Below are positions 19,750-27,887 of a stretch of 64,000 nt of DNA, piece after piece. Under the pieces are notes generated by a model, which was given only the letters and a program-made list of their open reading frames with translations, was not told the DNA's origin and did no database searches. Source of the DNA: an uncultured Piscinibacter sp. (GTDB lineage Bacteria > Pseudomonadota > Gammaproteobacteria > Burkholderiales > Burkholderiaceae_C). Within the stretch, counting starts at the first letter, position 1; each line of letters starts with the position of its first letter. Position numbers and translations under genes: made by a program. The stretch spans positions 1 to 64,000 of the forward strand of contig NZ_CALFYO010000022.1 of NCBI RefSeq assembly GCF_937952055.1, given 5' to 3'.

Positions 19750-21257
19750 TCAAGAAACTCATCGACAAGCTGCTGGGCAAGTCGTCCAAGGCGAGTTCCG
19801 GCGCTGCGCTGGGCAGGCGCGTCGAGGTGCCGAAGGAAGAGCACGGCATCGACCTGTCACTGGTCGACGAACGTGCGATCAAGGTCGTCAAGACGCTGGC
19901 CGAGGCGGGCCACGAGGCCTACATCGTCGGCGGCGCGGTGCGCGACCTGCTGCTCGGCCTGCGCCCGAAGGACTTCGACGTGGCCACCAACGCCACGCCC
20001 GAGCAGGTCAAGGCGCTGTTCCGCCGCGCGTTCATCATCGGCCGGCGCTTCCGCATCGTGCACGTGGTGTACGGTCGCGGGCGTGACCACGAGGTGATCG
20101 AGGTCTCGACCTTCCGCGCCCTGATCGACGCCGCCGCCGCCGAGCAGGTGGCCGGCAACGAGAAGACCTCAAAGGGCGACCTCGCCGGCAAGACCAGCGT
20201 GGTCGACGCCAGCGGCCGCGTGCTGCGCGACAACGTCTGGGGCCCGCAGATCGAGGACGCCGCGCGGCGCGACTTCACCGTCAACGCCATGTACTACGAC
20301 CCGACGCGCGAGGTGGTGGTCGATTACCACGGCGGCATCAAGGACGCAAAGAAGAAGCTGCTGCGCATGATCGGCGACCCGGTCACGCGCTACCGCGAGG
20401 ACCCGGTGCGCATCATCCGGGTGGTGCGCTTCGCCGCCAAGCTGGGCTTCGAGATCGAGCCGAAGACGCGCGCACCGATCCGGGACTTGGCCGCGCTGCT
20501 CGACAACGTGCCGGCTTCGCGCACCTTCGACGAGATGATCAAGCTGCTGCAGACTGGCCATGCACTGGCCAGCATCGAGGAACTGCGCAAGCAAGGCCTG
20601 CACCGCGGCGTGTTTCCCGTGCTCGACGTCGCCCTCGACGAGGCGCACCGCCACGACGGGCGCGAGAAGTTCGTGCAGCTTGCGCTGGCCGACACCGATC
20701 GCCGCGTCGGCGAGGGCAAGCCGGTGGCGCCGAGTTTCATGCTCGCCTGCATGCTGTGGCACGACGTGCAGGACCGCTGGCGGAAGATCAGGGCGAAGGG
20801 CGAACCCGCCTTTCCGGCGCTGCAGCAGGCGATCGATGCCGCTTTCGACGCGCGCATCGGCGACATCTCCGGCCGCGGCAAGCTGGCAGCCGACATGCGC
20901 GAGATCTGGATGATGCAGCCGCGCTTCGAGCGGCGCGTCGGCCGCGTACCGCTGACGCTGGTGGAGCAGCCGCGCTTCCGTGCCGGATTCGACTTCCTTC
21001 GCCTGCGCGCCGATGCCGGCGAAGTCGATGCCGAACTTGCCGAGTGGTGGGAGGACTTCTCGCTCGGCAGCGACGAGGAGCGAGAGGCGCTGCTCGAGCA
21101 AGGTCGCGAGCGCGACGCCGCGCGCCGCGCTTCCGGTCCCGGCGAAGCGGGCGAACTGTCGAAGAAGAAGCGACGGCGGCGGCGCAAGCCTGCCGGCGGC
21201 TCGGGCACGAGCAGGGAAGGCGGCGACGGCGGGCCCTCGGTGCCCCCGGCCGACTGA
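19746..21257 (+). CDS. pcnB: Poly(A) polymerase I
   Basis: A 503-residue nucleotidyltransferase that adds 3' A-tails to RNA and promotes decay. The class-II head domain shows YIVGGAVRDLLLGLRPKDFD with the catalytic Asp pair in KDFDVAT. RRDFTVNAMYYDP and RYREDPVRIIRVVRFAAKLG follow and distinguish PcnB from CCA-adding enzymes by overall layout. The C-terminus is a very basic tail (KKKRRRRRKP) typical of PcnB RNA-binding extensions. The ATG overlaps the HAD stop (ATGA). An N-terminal lysine-rich helix precedes the catalytic domain. Confidence 0.93.
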   Translation: MIKKLIDKLLGKSSKASSGAALGRRVEVPKEEHGIDLSLVDERAIKVVKTLAEAGHEAYIVGGAVRDLLLGLRPKDFDVATNATPEQVKALFRRAFIIGRRFRIVHVVYGRGRDHEVIEVSTFRALIDAAAAEQVAGNEKTSKGDLAGKTSVVDASGRVLRDNVWGPQIEDAARRDFTVNAMYYDPTREVVVDYHGGIKDAKKKLLRMIGDPVTRYREDPVRIIRVVRFAAKLGFEIEPKTRAPIRDLAALLDNVPASRTFDEMIKLLQTGHALASIEELRKQGLHRGVFPVLDVALDEAHRHDGREKFVQLALADTDRRVGEGKPVAPSFMLACMLWHDVQDRWRKIRAKGEPAFPALQQAIDAAFDARIGDISGRGKLAADMREIWMMQPRFERRVGRVPLTLVEQPRFRAGFDFLRLRADAGEVDAELAEWWEDFSLGSDEEREALLEQGRERDAARRASGPGEAGELSKKKRRRRRKPAGGSGTSREGGDGGPSVPPAD

Positions 21258-21266
21258 GCGGGCGTC

Positions 21267-21749
21267 GTGGCCAGCCTGGCCTACGTCGGCCTCGGCGCGA
21301 ACCTGGGGGATGCGCGGGCGGCGCTGGAAGCGGCCTTCGACGCGCTGGCGGCGCTGCCCCGCACGCAATTGCTGCGGCGCTCGTCGTTCTACCGCAGCGC
21401 GCCGGTCGACTCGAGCGGGCCGGACTACCTCAACGCGGTCGCCGAGCTGCGCACCTCGCTCGCCCCGCTCGACCTGCTGCGGCAGCTGCAGGCCATCGAG
21501 GGCGCGCACGGCCGCGAGCGTCCGTACCGCAACGCACCGCGCACACTCGACCTCGATCTGTTGCTGCATGGCGACCTCGTGCTCGACTCCCCCGAGCTCA
21601 CGCTGCCGCACCCGCGTGCCGACCGGCGCGCCTTCGTCCTGCGACCACTGGCCGAACTGGCGCCCGACCGGGTGATTCCGGGCCGCGGCGCCGTGGCTTC
21701 GCTGCTCGCCGGTGTGGCCGATCAACGCATCGAGAAGCTGCCGCCATGA
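21267..21749 (+). CDS. folK: 2-amino-4-hydroxy-6-hydroxymethyldihydropteridine pyrophosphokinase
   Basis: A 160-residue folate-pathway enzyme that transfers pyrophosphate from ATP to 6-hydroxymethyl-dihydropterin. Signatures are YVGLGANLGD at the start, FYRSAPVDSSGPDYLNAVAEL, and RTLDLDLLLHGDLV, whose aspartates bind magnesium. It begins at GTG nine bases after pcnB, a conserved pairing in proteobacteria. Its stop overlaps the next start (ATGA). Confidence 0.94.
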   Translation: MASLAYVGLGANLGDARAALEAAFDALAALPRTQLLRRSSFYRSAPVDSSGPDYLNAVAELRTSLAPLDLLRQLQAIEGAHGRERPYRNAPRTLDLDLLLHGDLVLDSPELTLPHPRADRRAFVLRPLAELAPDRVIPGRGAVASLLAGVADQRIEKLPP

Positions 21750-22099
21750 ACAGCATGCCGGTGCCGCTGCAGACCATATCGCTGCTGGTGGCCTCGAACG
21801 TCTTCATGACTTTCGCCTGGTACGGCCACCTGAAGAACCTCGCCGACAGGCCCTGGTACGCCGCCGCGCTGATCAGCTGGGGCATTGCGCTGTTCGAATA
21901 CCTGCTGCAGGTGCCGGCCAATCGCATCGGTTTCGCCGGTGGCATCTCGCTGGCGCAGCTGAAAATCTTGCAGGAGGTCATCACTCTGGCGGTCTTCGTG
22001 CCCTTCGCGATGTTCTTCATGCACCAGCCGTTCAGGCTGGACTATGTCTGGGCCGGGCTGTGCCTGGTCGGCGCGGTGTACTTCATCTTTCGCGGCTGA
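21746..22099 (+). CDS. DMT-family small membrane protein (DUF486)
   Basis: A 117-residue protein with four hydrophobic segments, matching the DUF486 family (FMTFAWYGHLKNL, ISWGIALFEYLLQVPANRIG, and LAQLKILQEVITL). Such proteins look like a single half of a drug/metabolite transporter and may dimerise. The ATG overlaps the folK stop by 4 bases. Substrate unknown. Confidence 0.86.
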   Translation: MNSMPVPLQTISLLVASNVFMTFAWYGHLKNLADRPWYAAALISWGIALFEYLLQVPANRIGFAGGISLAQLKILQEVITLAVFVPFAMFFMHQPFRLDYVWAGLCLVGAVYFIFRG

Positions 22100-22174
22100 C
22101 CGGGAAGGGCCCGGTGGGGCGGACGCTACACTCGCGCCCGTGACAGACCTGTGACAACCACGAAGGGGCGAGGG

Positions 22175-22822
22175 ATGCTGTTCGGCAAGCTGCTGCCGCG
22201 GGAGGGCAATTTCTTCGAGCTGTTCAACCAGCACGGTGCGCACATCGTCGAGGGCGCGCGCGCCTTCATGCTGATGATCCAGAACTACGCAGACCTCGAA
22301 CTGCGGGAGAAGTATGCCGAACAGGTGGTCACTGCCGAGCGCAGCGCAGACCGCGTCACCGCCGAAGTCAACCGCCTGCTGCACAAGACCTTCATCACGC
22401 CGATCGATCGCGAGCAGATCCACGGCCTGATCAACGCCATGGACGACATCCTGGACTTGCTGCAGGACGCCACCGAGACGATGTCCCTGTACGACGTACG
22501 CGCGATGACCGAGGAGGTGCTGCGCCTGGGCGACCTCTCGGCCAAGTGCTGTGAGCGCGTGCAGCATGCGGTGACGCTCCTCGCCAAGATCAACCACCAG
22601 GCCACGGCTGAGGCTGCCATCAAGACCTGCGAGGAGATCGACAAACTCGAGTCCGACGCCGACCGTGTCATGCGCGCTGCGATGTCGAAGCTCTTCCGCG
22701 AGGAGACCGACGTGCGCGAGCTGATCAAGCTGAAGACGATCTACGAGCAACTGGAGTCCATCTCGGACCGCTGCGAGGACGTGGCCAACCTGATCGAGGG
22801 CATCGTCCTCGAGAACTCCTGA
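22175..22822 (+). CDS. DUF47 / phosphate-transport regulator-like protein
   Basis: A 215-residue helical protein starting MLFGKLLPREGNFFELFN and belonging to the DUF47 (TIGR00153, PhoU-like) family. Conserved features include EVNRLLHKTFITPIDREQI and KLKTIYEQLESISDRCEDVAN. The ATG at 22175 has GAAGGGGCGAGGG upstream and fits family N-termini better than the GTG at 22151. It sits 24 bases before the PiT transporter gene, a pairing in which DUF47 is thought to control low-affinity phosphate uptake. Confidence 0.9.
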   Translation: MLFGKLLPREGNFFELFNQHGAHIVEGARAFMLMIQNYADLELREKYAEQVVTAERSADRVTAEVNRLLHKTFITPIDREQIHGLINAMDDILDLLQDATETMSLYDVRAMTEEVLRLGDLSAKCCERVQHAVTLLAKINHQATAEAAIKTCEEIDKLESDADRVMRAAMSKLFREETDVRELIKLKTIYEQLESISDRCEDVANLIEGIVLENS

Positions 22823-22846
22823 TCGGCGAGCGATCGGACTCGCCCC

Positions 22847-23857
22847 ATGGAAAACATCCAGGTCGCCTTCTGGGTCGTCGCCCTGCTGGTCGTGCTGGCC
22901 GTCGCCTTCGACTTCATGAACGGATTTCACGACGCGGCAAATTCGATTGCCACCGTCGTGTCCACCGGCGTGCTCAAGCCGCAGCAGGCGGTGTTGTTCG
23001 CCGCATTCTTCAACGTTGCTGCGATCTTCATCTTCCAGCTCAAGGTGGCCGCGACGGTGGGCAAGGGCATCGTCGTGCCAGGCGTGGTCGACCACCACGT
23101 GGTGTTCGGTGCGCTGATCGGCGCGATCTTCTGGAACATCGTCACCTGGTGGTACGGCATCCCGTCGAGTTCGTCGCATGCGCTGATCGGCGGCATCGTC
23201 GGGGCGGTGATCGCCAAGACCGGCGCGAGTTCGCTGGTCGCCAGCGGCGTGCTGAAGACCCTGGCCTTCATCTTCGTCTCGCCGCTGCTGGGCTTCGTGC
23301 TCGGCTCGCTGCTGATGGTGATCGTCGCGCACCTGTTCAGGCGCGTGTCACCGCTGCGGGTGGACAACTGGTTCCGCCGATTGCAGCTGGTTTCCGCCGG
23401 GCTGTACAGCCTGGGTCACGGCGGCAACGACGCGCAGAAGACGATCGGCATCATCTGGATGCTGCTCATCGCCACCGGCTACACGGCGGCCAGCGACAAG
23501 TTGCCGCCGGGCTGGGTGATCTGGACCTGCTACATCGCCATCGGCCTGGGCACCATGTTCGGTGGCTGGCGCATCGTCAAGACCATGGGCCAGAAGATCA
23601 CCAAGCTGCGCCCGGTGGGTGGGTTCTGCGCCGAGACGGGCGGGGCGATGACCCTGTTCCTCGCCACCGCTCTGGGCATCCCGGTGTCGACCACCCACAC
23701 GATCACCGGCGCCATCGTCGGTGTCGGATCGGTGCGTCGCGCCGCGGCCGTGCGCTGGGGCATTGCCGGCAACATCGTCTGGGCCTGGATCTTCACGATC
23801 CCGGCCTCGGCCTTCGTCGCCGGGGTCTTCTACTGGGTCGGCCTGACGCTGTTCTAA
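22847..23857 (+). CDS. Inorganic phosphate transporter, PiT family
   Basis: A 336-residue inner-membrane symporter with about ten hydrophobic segments. The two duplicated PiT signatures are visible: FDFMNGFHDAANSIATVVST in the first half and GHGGNDAQKTIGIIWM in the second, followed by TALGIPVSTTHTITGAI. It imports phosphate, probably as a metal-phosphate complex, driven by protons. It is co-transcribed with the DUF47 gene and converges on the TM2 gene with only 4 bases between them. Confidence 0.94.
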   Translation: MENIQVAFWVVALLVVLAVAFDFMNGFHDAANSIATVVSTGVLKPQQAVLFAAFFNVAAIFIFQLKVAATVGKGIVVPGVVDHHVVFGALIGAIFWNIVTWWYGIPSSSSHALIGGIVGAVIAKTGASSLVASGVLKTLAFIFVSPLLGFVLGSLLMVIVAHLFRRVSPLRVDNWFRRLQLVSAGLYSLGHGGNDAQKTIGIIWMLLIATGYTAASDKLPPGWVIWTCYIAIGLGTMFGGWRIVKTMGQKITKLRPVGGFCAETGGAMTLFLATALGIPVSTTHTITGAIVGVGSVRRAAAVRWGIAGNIVWAWIFTIPASAFVAGVFYWVGLTLF

Positions 23858-23861
23858 GGCC

Positions 23862-24314
23862 TCACTGGCTCAGCTTGCGCCCTTCCTCGACCTGCCACTC
23901 GAAGTAGCGCTGGCCACTGAAGGCCACGGTGGCCATCAGCGCCGCTGCGCCGAGCATCAGCGCGACGATCACGCCGAGCACCGGCCCCCAGCGCGTCTCG
24001 CGGCTGGTGGAGCCCGGGTTGTGCCTCGCGTCCCACGTCTCGTCGGGCGTGAGGCCGTAGACGATGGCCGCAAGCATCGTGCCGGCGAGCATGAGGCCGA
24101 GCAACGGGATCAGCGCCCAGGCCAGCTTGTCGTCCTGGCCGAATTCGTTCATGCGCTGCACGCCGTACAGGCCGAGCAGGGTGGGCGGTCCGTGCAGCCA
24201 GCCCCTGGCGTCGCGCAGGCCGTGCAGGTAGAAACGGTGCAGGCCGAGCGCGCCGCCGACGACCGCGATCCAGGTGGCGAGCGTCTTCGACTTGTAGTGA
24301 CGGCCGGCGCTCAT
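23862..24314 (-). CDS. TM2-domain membrane protein
   Basis: A 150-residue protein with an N-terminal TM2-type module (KSKTLATWIAVVGGALGLHRFYL), a second hydrophobic pair around residues 66-88, and another segment near 110-132. TM2 proteins are widespread and mostly uncharacterised. The ATG overlaps the stop of the GNAT gene by 4 bases (ATGA), so the two genes form a small operon. No role can be assigned. Confidence 0.78.
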   Translation of the reverse strand: MSAGRHYKSKTLATWIAVVGGALGLHRFYLHGLRDARGWLHGPPTLLGLYGVQRMNEFGQDDKLAWALIPLLGLMLAGTMLAAIVYGLTPDETWDARHNPGSTSRETRWGPVLGVIVALMLGAAALMATVAFSGQRYFEWQVEEGRKLSQ

Positions 24315-24853
24315 GCCGCATCCGCCGGAGCCGTGCCGTCGCCCAGGCCCAACGCCTTCTGCATCAGCACCACGTCGAGCCAGCGGCCGAACTTCCAGCC
24401 CGCCGCGCGCAGCAGTCCCGTGTGCTCGAAGCCGAGCGAGCGGTGCACGCCGATCGAGCCGGCGTTGGCCGAATCACCGATCACCGCGAGCATCTGGCGG
24501 GCACCGGCCGCCTCGCATCGCGCCATCAGTTCGGCCAGCAGCAGTCGGCCGACGCCCTGGCCGCGCGCGCCTTCGTCGAGGTAGATCGAGTCTTCCAGGC
24601 AGAAGCGGTAGGCCCGACGCGGTCGGAAATGGTTGGCGTAGGCAAAACCCAGCACCCGGCCGTCGCGCTCGGCCACCAGCCACGGCAGGTCCTTGGACAG
24701 CACATCGTCGCGGCGCCTTCCCATCTCGGCCAGGTCCGGGGCGTCGAGTTCGAAGGTGCCCGTGCCGTGCGCCACGTTCCAGGCGTAGATGGCCGTGATG
24801 GCGGGCAGGTCGGCCGCGCTGCTGGGCCGGATCACGAGGGTGGAGGAGGGCAT
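24311..24853 (-). CDS. GNAT N-acetyltransferase, phosphinothricin/methionine-sulfone acetyltransferase-like
   Basis: A 180-residue enzyme with the Pat/MddA-type pattern: early IYAWNVAHGTGTFELDAP, then LEDSIYLDEGARGQGVGRLLLAELM with the acetyl-CoA loop (RGQGVGR). SIGVHRSLGFEHTGLLRAAGWKFGRWLDVVLMQ ends the domain. Such enzymes acetylate L-methionine sulfone/sulfoximine or phosphinothricin. The native substrate here is uncertain. It is divergent from rpsP and coupled to the TM2 gene. Confidence 0.85.
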   Translation of the reverse strand: MPSSTLVIRPSSAADLPAITAIYAWNVAHGTGTFELDAPDLAEMGRRRDDVLSKDLPWLVAERDGRVLGFAYANHFRPRRAYRFCLEDSIYLDEGARGQGVGRLLLAELMARCEAAGARQMLAVIGDSANAGSIGVHRSLGFEHTGLLRAAGWKFGRWLDVVLMQKALGLGDGTAPADAA

Positions 24854-24859
24854 CGGGCG

Positions 24860-24890
24860 TTGCGGTCAGATTCGCGGAGCCGACTATAAT
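24860..24890 (+). promoter_or_regulatory. Probable rpsP operon promoter
   Basis: A perfect TATAAT at 24885-24890 lies in the divergent gap between the GNAT gene and rpsP. TTGCGG at 24860-24865 is a possible -35 box with a long 19-base spacer. The predicted transcript would have a ~115-base leader before the rpsP ATG at 25012. Confidence 0.55.
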
Positions 24891-24914
24891 GCCGAGTTTC
24901 GTTGCTGGCCGTTC

Positions 24915-24990
24915 GGGTGATCGGCGTATCTACGGCGGCGAGCTCCGATCTGCCGGCACCAGCCGTGTCTCCTGGCGAGGCGGATCACCC
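24915..24990 (+). promoter_or_regulatory. rpsP leader with long-range inverted repeat
   Basis: The 5' leader contains GGGTGATC (24915-24922) and its exact complement GATCACCC (24983-24990), separated by 60 bases of GC-rich sequence. This could close a large stem-loop just ahead of the ribosome-binding site AAGGA near 24999. It may be a regulatory leader or a chance pairing. Confidence 0.3.
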
Positions 24991-25011
24991 CGGATTCAAG
25001 GAATCAAAGTC

Positions 25012-25260
25012 ATGGTCGTGATCCGACTCGCACGTGGTGGCGCCAAGAAGCGCCCGTTCTTCAACATCGTCGTCGCCGATTCGCGCAACCGCCGCGATGG
25101 CCGCTTCATCGAGCGCGTGGGTTTCTACAACCCTGTCGCGTCCGGTGCCGAGCAGCCGCTGCGCGTGGCCTTCGACCGCGTCGAGCACTGGACCGGTCGG
25201 GGCGCTCAGCTGTCGCCGACCGTTGCCCGCCTGGTCGCCCAGGCCAAGGCCGCCGCCTGA
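25012..25260 (+). CDS. rpsP: 30S ribosomal protein S16
   Basis: An 82-residue ribosomal protein starting MVVIRLARGGAKKRPFFNIV, followed by ADSRNRRDGRFIERVGFYNP. This is the universal S16 signature. It heads the conserved rpsP-rimM-trmD-rplS operon. AAGGA nine bases upstream supports the ATG at 25012. Normal length. Confidence 0.97.
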   Translation: MVVIRLARGGAKKRPFFNIVVADSRNRRDGRFIERVGFYNPVASGAEQPLRVAFDRVEHWTGRGAQLSPTVARLVAQAKAAA

Positions 25261-25292
25261 ACGGGCGAGCCGAAGCGCGCGCGGCAGCGGCC

Positions 25293-25880
25293 GTGACGTC
25301 CCCCCCGTCGTCCGCAGCCGAGCCGGCTTGGCCCGACGACGCCATCGAGGTCGGGCGCATTGCCGGCGCCTGGGGCGTGAAAGGCTGGTTCAAGGTCCAG
25401 CCCTTCGCCAGCGAGCCTCAGGCGCTGTTTTCCTCTCGCCGCTGGTTCTTGAAGGCGCCCGGCGAGGCGCGACCCCAGCGTCCCGGGTCGCCGCCACTTC
25501 CCCTGCTGTTGAAGATCGCCGAGTCGCGCGAGCATGGCGACGGCGTGGTTGCACGTTCGCTGGACATCGCCGACCGCGACGCCGCCGAGGCGCTGCGCGG
25601 CGCACGCATCTTCGTCGGCCGCGCCAGCTTCCCGACCGCCGGCGCCGATGAGTTCTACTGGGTCGACCTGGTCGGCCTGAGCGTCGTGAACCGTCAGGAT
25701 CAGCCTCTGGGCACCGTCGTCGGCTTGCTCGATACCGGCGCGCACAGCGTGCTGCGCGTGATGCCCGAGGGGGGCAAGGGCGAGTCCGACGAGCGCCTGA
25801 TTCCCTTCGTCGGGCCCTACATCGACGAGGTCAGCCTCGAGCAGCGGCGCATCCGCGTCGATTGGGGTCTGGACTTCTGA
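25293..25880 (+). CDS. rimM: Ribosome maturation factor RimM
   Basis: A 195-residue 30S assembly factor that binds S19 and helps process the 16S 3' domain. The N-terminal RimM barrel starts at IEVGRIAGAWGVKGWFKV. The PRC-barrel half contains DEFYWVDLVGLSVVN and LIPFVGPYIDEVSLEQRRIRVDW. It starts at GTG 32 bases after rpsP; a Ser/Pro-rich ~15-residue lead precedes the domain. It is followed by trmD after 13 bases. Confidence 0.94.
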   Translation: MTSPPSSAAEPAWPDDAIEVGRIAGAWGVKGWFKVQPFASEPQALFSSRRWFLKAPGEARPQRPGSPPLPLLLKIAESREHGDGVVARSLDIADRDAAEALRGARIFVGRASFPTAGADEFYWVDLVGLSVVNRQDQPLGTVVGLLDTGAHSVLRVMPEGGKGESDERLIPFVGPYIDEVSLEQRRIRVDWGLDF

Positions 25881-25893
25881 GCCGGGCGCGGCC

Positions 25894-26646
25894 ATGCGCT
25901 TCGACGTTCTCACACTGTTCCCGGAACTGTTCACGCCGCACCTGACGGTGGGCGTGACACGCCGCGCCTTCGAAAGCGGCCAGATCGACGTCAGACTCTG
26001 GCCGCTGCGCGACTTCGCCGAGGACAACTATCGTCGCGTTGACGACCGGCCCTACGGCGGAGGCCCCGGCATGGTGATGCTGGCCGAGCCGCTGGAGCGT
26101 GCGCTGGCGGCGGCGAGGGCCGAACGCGGCGCGGCTGCGCCCGTGGTGCACTTCACGCCGACAGGGCGGCGCATCGATCAGGCGGTGGTGCGGGAGTTCG
26201 CTGCCGGCGCCGGGGCCGTCCTGCTGTGTGGCCGCTACGAAGGCATCGACCAGCGCGTGCTCGATGCCCACGTCGACGTCGAACTGAGCCTGGGCGACTT
26301 CGTGCTCTCCGGCGGCGAGCTGCCGGCGCTGGCGCTGCTCGACGCCGTGGCGCGGTTGCAGGAGGGCGTGCTCGGTGACGCCCGCTCGCACGAGCAGGAC
26401 AGCTTTTCCGATGGCCTGCTCGACTGCCCGCACTACAGCCGGCCGGAGGTGCTGGGGCAAGGGAACGCCGCCCGGCCCGTGCCGCCGGTGCTGCTGTCGG
26501 GTCACCATGCCGACATCGCACGCTGGCGGCGCGAGCGATCGCTGGAACTGACCGCGCGGCGGCGCCCGGACCTGATCGCCGCGGCCAGAGCGTGCGGCCG
26601 GCTGAGCGCGGCGGACGAGCAGTACCTTGCCGGCCTCGGGCTATAA
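25894..26646 (+). CDS. trmD: tRNA (guanine-N1-)-methyltransferase
   Basis: A 250-residue SPOUT methyltransferase that makes m1G37 in tRNAs reading CNN codons and prevents +1 frameshifting. Diagnostic stretches are MRFDVLTLFPELF, DDRPYGGGPGMVM, LLCGRYEGIDQRV and the knot region LGDFVLSGGELPALALLDAV. The TAA stop overlaps a TATAAT that may serve as a promoter for rplS. Confidence 0.96.
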   Translation: MRFDVLTLFPELFTPHLTVGVTRRAFESGQIDVRLWPLRDFAEDNYRRVDDRPYGGGPGMVMLAEPLERALAAARAERGAAAPVVHFTPTGRRIDQAVVREFAAGAGAVLLCGRYEGIDQRVLDAHVDVELSLGDFVLSGGELPALALLDAVARLQEGVLGDARSHEQDSFSDGLLDCPHYSRPEVLGQGNAARPVPPVLLSGHHADIARWRRERSLELTARRRPDLIAAARACGRLSAADEQYLAGLGL

Positions 26647-26647
26647 T
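26642..26647 (+). promoter_or_regulatory. -10-like TATAAT over the trmD stop codon
   Basis: TATAAT followed by CGC overlaps the TAA stop of trmD, 96 bases before the rplS start. It could provide an internal promoter giving extra rplS transcript. No convincing -35 sequence is present, so this is tentative. Confidence 0.35.
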
Positions 26648-26742
26648 CGCAGGCTTTTCGATCCTCTGCCGGGCAAGGCGCCAGGGAATTCCAGGCTGCC
26701 GCCACCTTCCAACACCCCCGGGCACGATCCTTGGAGAAACCT

Positions 26743-27096
26743 GTGGACCTGATCCAGACCCTCGAGCGGGAAGAGATTGCCCGCCTCAACAAGACCATCC
26801 CCGAATTCGCTCCTGGCGACACCGTGATCGTCAGCGTCAACGTCGTCGAAGGCACGCGCAAGCGCGTCCAGGCGTACGAAGGCGTGGTGATCGCCAAGCG
26901 CAACCGCGGCCTGAACAGCAGCTTCATCGTGCGCAAGATCTCCAGCGGCGAAGGTGTCGAGCGCACGTTCCAGCTCTACAGCCCGCTGATCGCGTCGATC
27001 GAGGTCAAGCGCCGCGGCGACGTGCGTCGCGCCAAGCTGTACTACCTGCGCGAGCGCTCCGGCAAGTCGGCCCGCATCAAGGAAAAGCTGGCCTGA
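26743..27096 (+). CDS. rplS: 50S ribosomal protein L19
   Basis: A 117-residue ribosomal protein located at the subunit interface. It shows FAPGDTVIVSVNVVEG, RVQAYEGVVIAKRNRG, and RRGDVRRAKLYYLRERSGK. I chose GTG at 26743 because TTGGAGAAACCT places GGAG the right distance upstream and the resulting MDLIQTLEREEIARL matches L19 starts; an in-frame TTG four codons earlier is part of that ribosome-binding site. It ends the rpsP operon at a hairpin terminator. Confidence 0.96.
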   Translation: MDLIQTLEREEIARLNKTIPEFAPGDTVIVSVNVVEGTRKRVQAYEGVVIAKRNRGLNSSFIVRKISSGEGVERTFQLYSPLIASIEVKRRGDVRRAKLYYLRERSGKSARIKEKLA

Positions 27097-27122
27097 CCTT
27101 GGATCGGACCGCCGTGGACACG

Positions 27123-27147
27123 AAGCCGCCCCGATGGGCGGCTTTGT
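27123..27147 (+). terminator. Intrinsic terminator of the rpsP-rplS operon
   Basis: A perfect 9-bp stem (AAGCCGCCC / GGGCGGCTT) with a 4-base CGAT loop, followed by TTGTCATT, lies 26 bases after the rplS stop. An ATG at 27134 sits within the hairpin and is therefore not likely to be the NUDIX gene start. Confidence 0.8.
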
Positions 27148-27160
27148 CATTGAAGAACCC

Positions 27161-27856
27161 ATGACCCGCGCACCCGTCCTCGACCCGCTCTCGGTGCCCG
27201 TGATCGGCACCGATGCGCACCTGAGCGCCGTGCCGCACGAGCGTCTGCAGGCGCCGGCGCTGCGCGAGCGCTTCGCCGCGGGCCTGGCGTGGGAGCCGGA
27301 GATCACCGGAGACGGCCGGCTCTTCGCGGATCGTGAGCCGGCCCATGCCTCGGTGCTGGTGCCGCTGGTGGCACACGAGCGCGGACTCACCGTGCTGCTG
27401 ACGCGTCGCACCGACCACCTGCGCGATCACGCCGGGCAGATCAGCTTTCCCGGCGGCCGATCCGAGGACAGCGACGACGACGCGGTCCATACCGCCCTGC
27501 GTGAGGCGGAAGAGGAGGTCGGCCTGGCGCGCGCGCATGTCGACGTGATCGGTTCGCTGCCGGTGTACACCACGGTGACCGGCTTCATCGTCACGCCGGT
27601 GGTCGCACTGGTACGCCCCGGCTTCCTGCTCGCGCTCGACCGCTTCGAGGTCGCCGAGGCCTTCGAGGTGCCGCTGCCCTTCCTGATGGACCCGGCACAC
27701 CATCAGCGCCACGAGATCGAGTTCGGCGGTGTGAAGCGGAGATTCCTGTCCATGCCCTGGGACGGCCCGGGCGCCGACGGCCAGGTGCGCCGCTACTTCA
27801 TCTGGGGCGCCACCGCGGCCATGCTGCGCAACCTCTACGCGTTCCTCGCGCGCTGA
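27161..27856 (+). CDS. NUDIX hydrolase, CoA pyrophosphatase-like
   Basis: A 231-residue enzyme with the NUDIX box in GGRSEDSDDDAVHTALREAEEEVGL and the preceding RTDHLRDHAGQISFPGG, the UPF0035 mark of coenzyme A pyrophosphatases (NudL/YeaB). It presumably cleaves CoA or its oxidised forms to phosphopantetheine and adenosine diphosphate. The ATG at 27161 was preferred because the earlier in-frame ATG at 27134 lies in the rplS terminator. The gene is followed by the CobD-like gene after 31 bases. Confidence 0.88.
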   Translation: MTRAPVLDPLSVPVIGTDAHLSAVPHERLQAPALRERFAAGLAWEPEITGDGRLFADREPAHASVLVPLVAHERGLTVLLTRRTDHLRDHAGQISFPGGRSEDSDDDAVHTALREAEEEVGLARAHVDVIGSLPVYTTVTGFIVTPVVALVRPGFLLALDRFEVAEAFEVPLPFLMDPAHHQRHEIEFGGVKRRFLSMPWDGPGADGQVRRYFIWGATAAMLRNLYAFLAR

Positions 27857-27887
27857 AGCGCCGGCCCGGCCGGTATCATCGACCGGC

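Noticed and set aside
21131..21250. Lys/Arg-rich low-complexity stretch near the end of pcnB, considered as a frameshift or separate gene
   Set aside because: A basic C-terminal tail is normal for poly(A) polymerase I and the frame is intact.
22151..22174. A GTG eight codons upstream as the DUF47 protein start
   Set aside because: The ATG at 22175 has a better ribosome-binding site and matches the family N-terminus.
27134..27160. An earlier ATG for the NUDIX gene
   Set aside because: It lies within the hairpin that ends the rplS transcript, so the ATG at 27161 is more likely.
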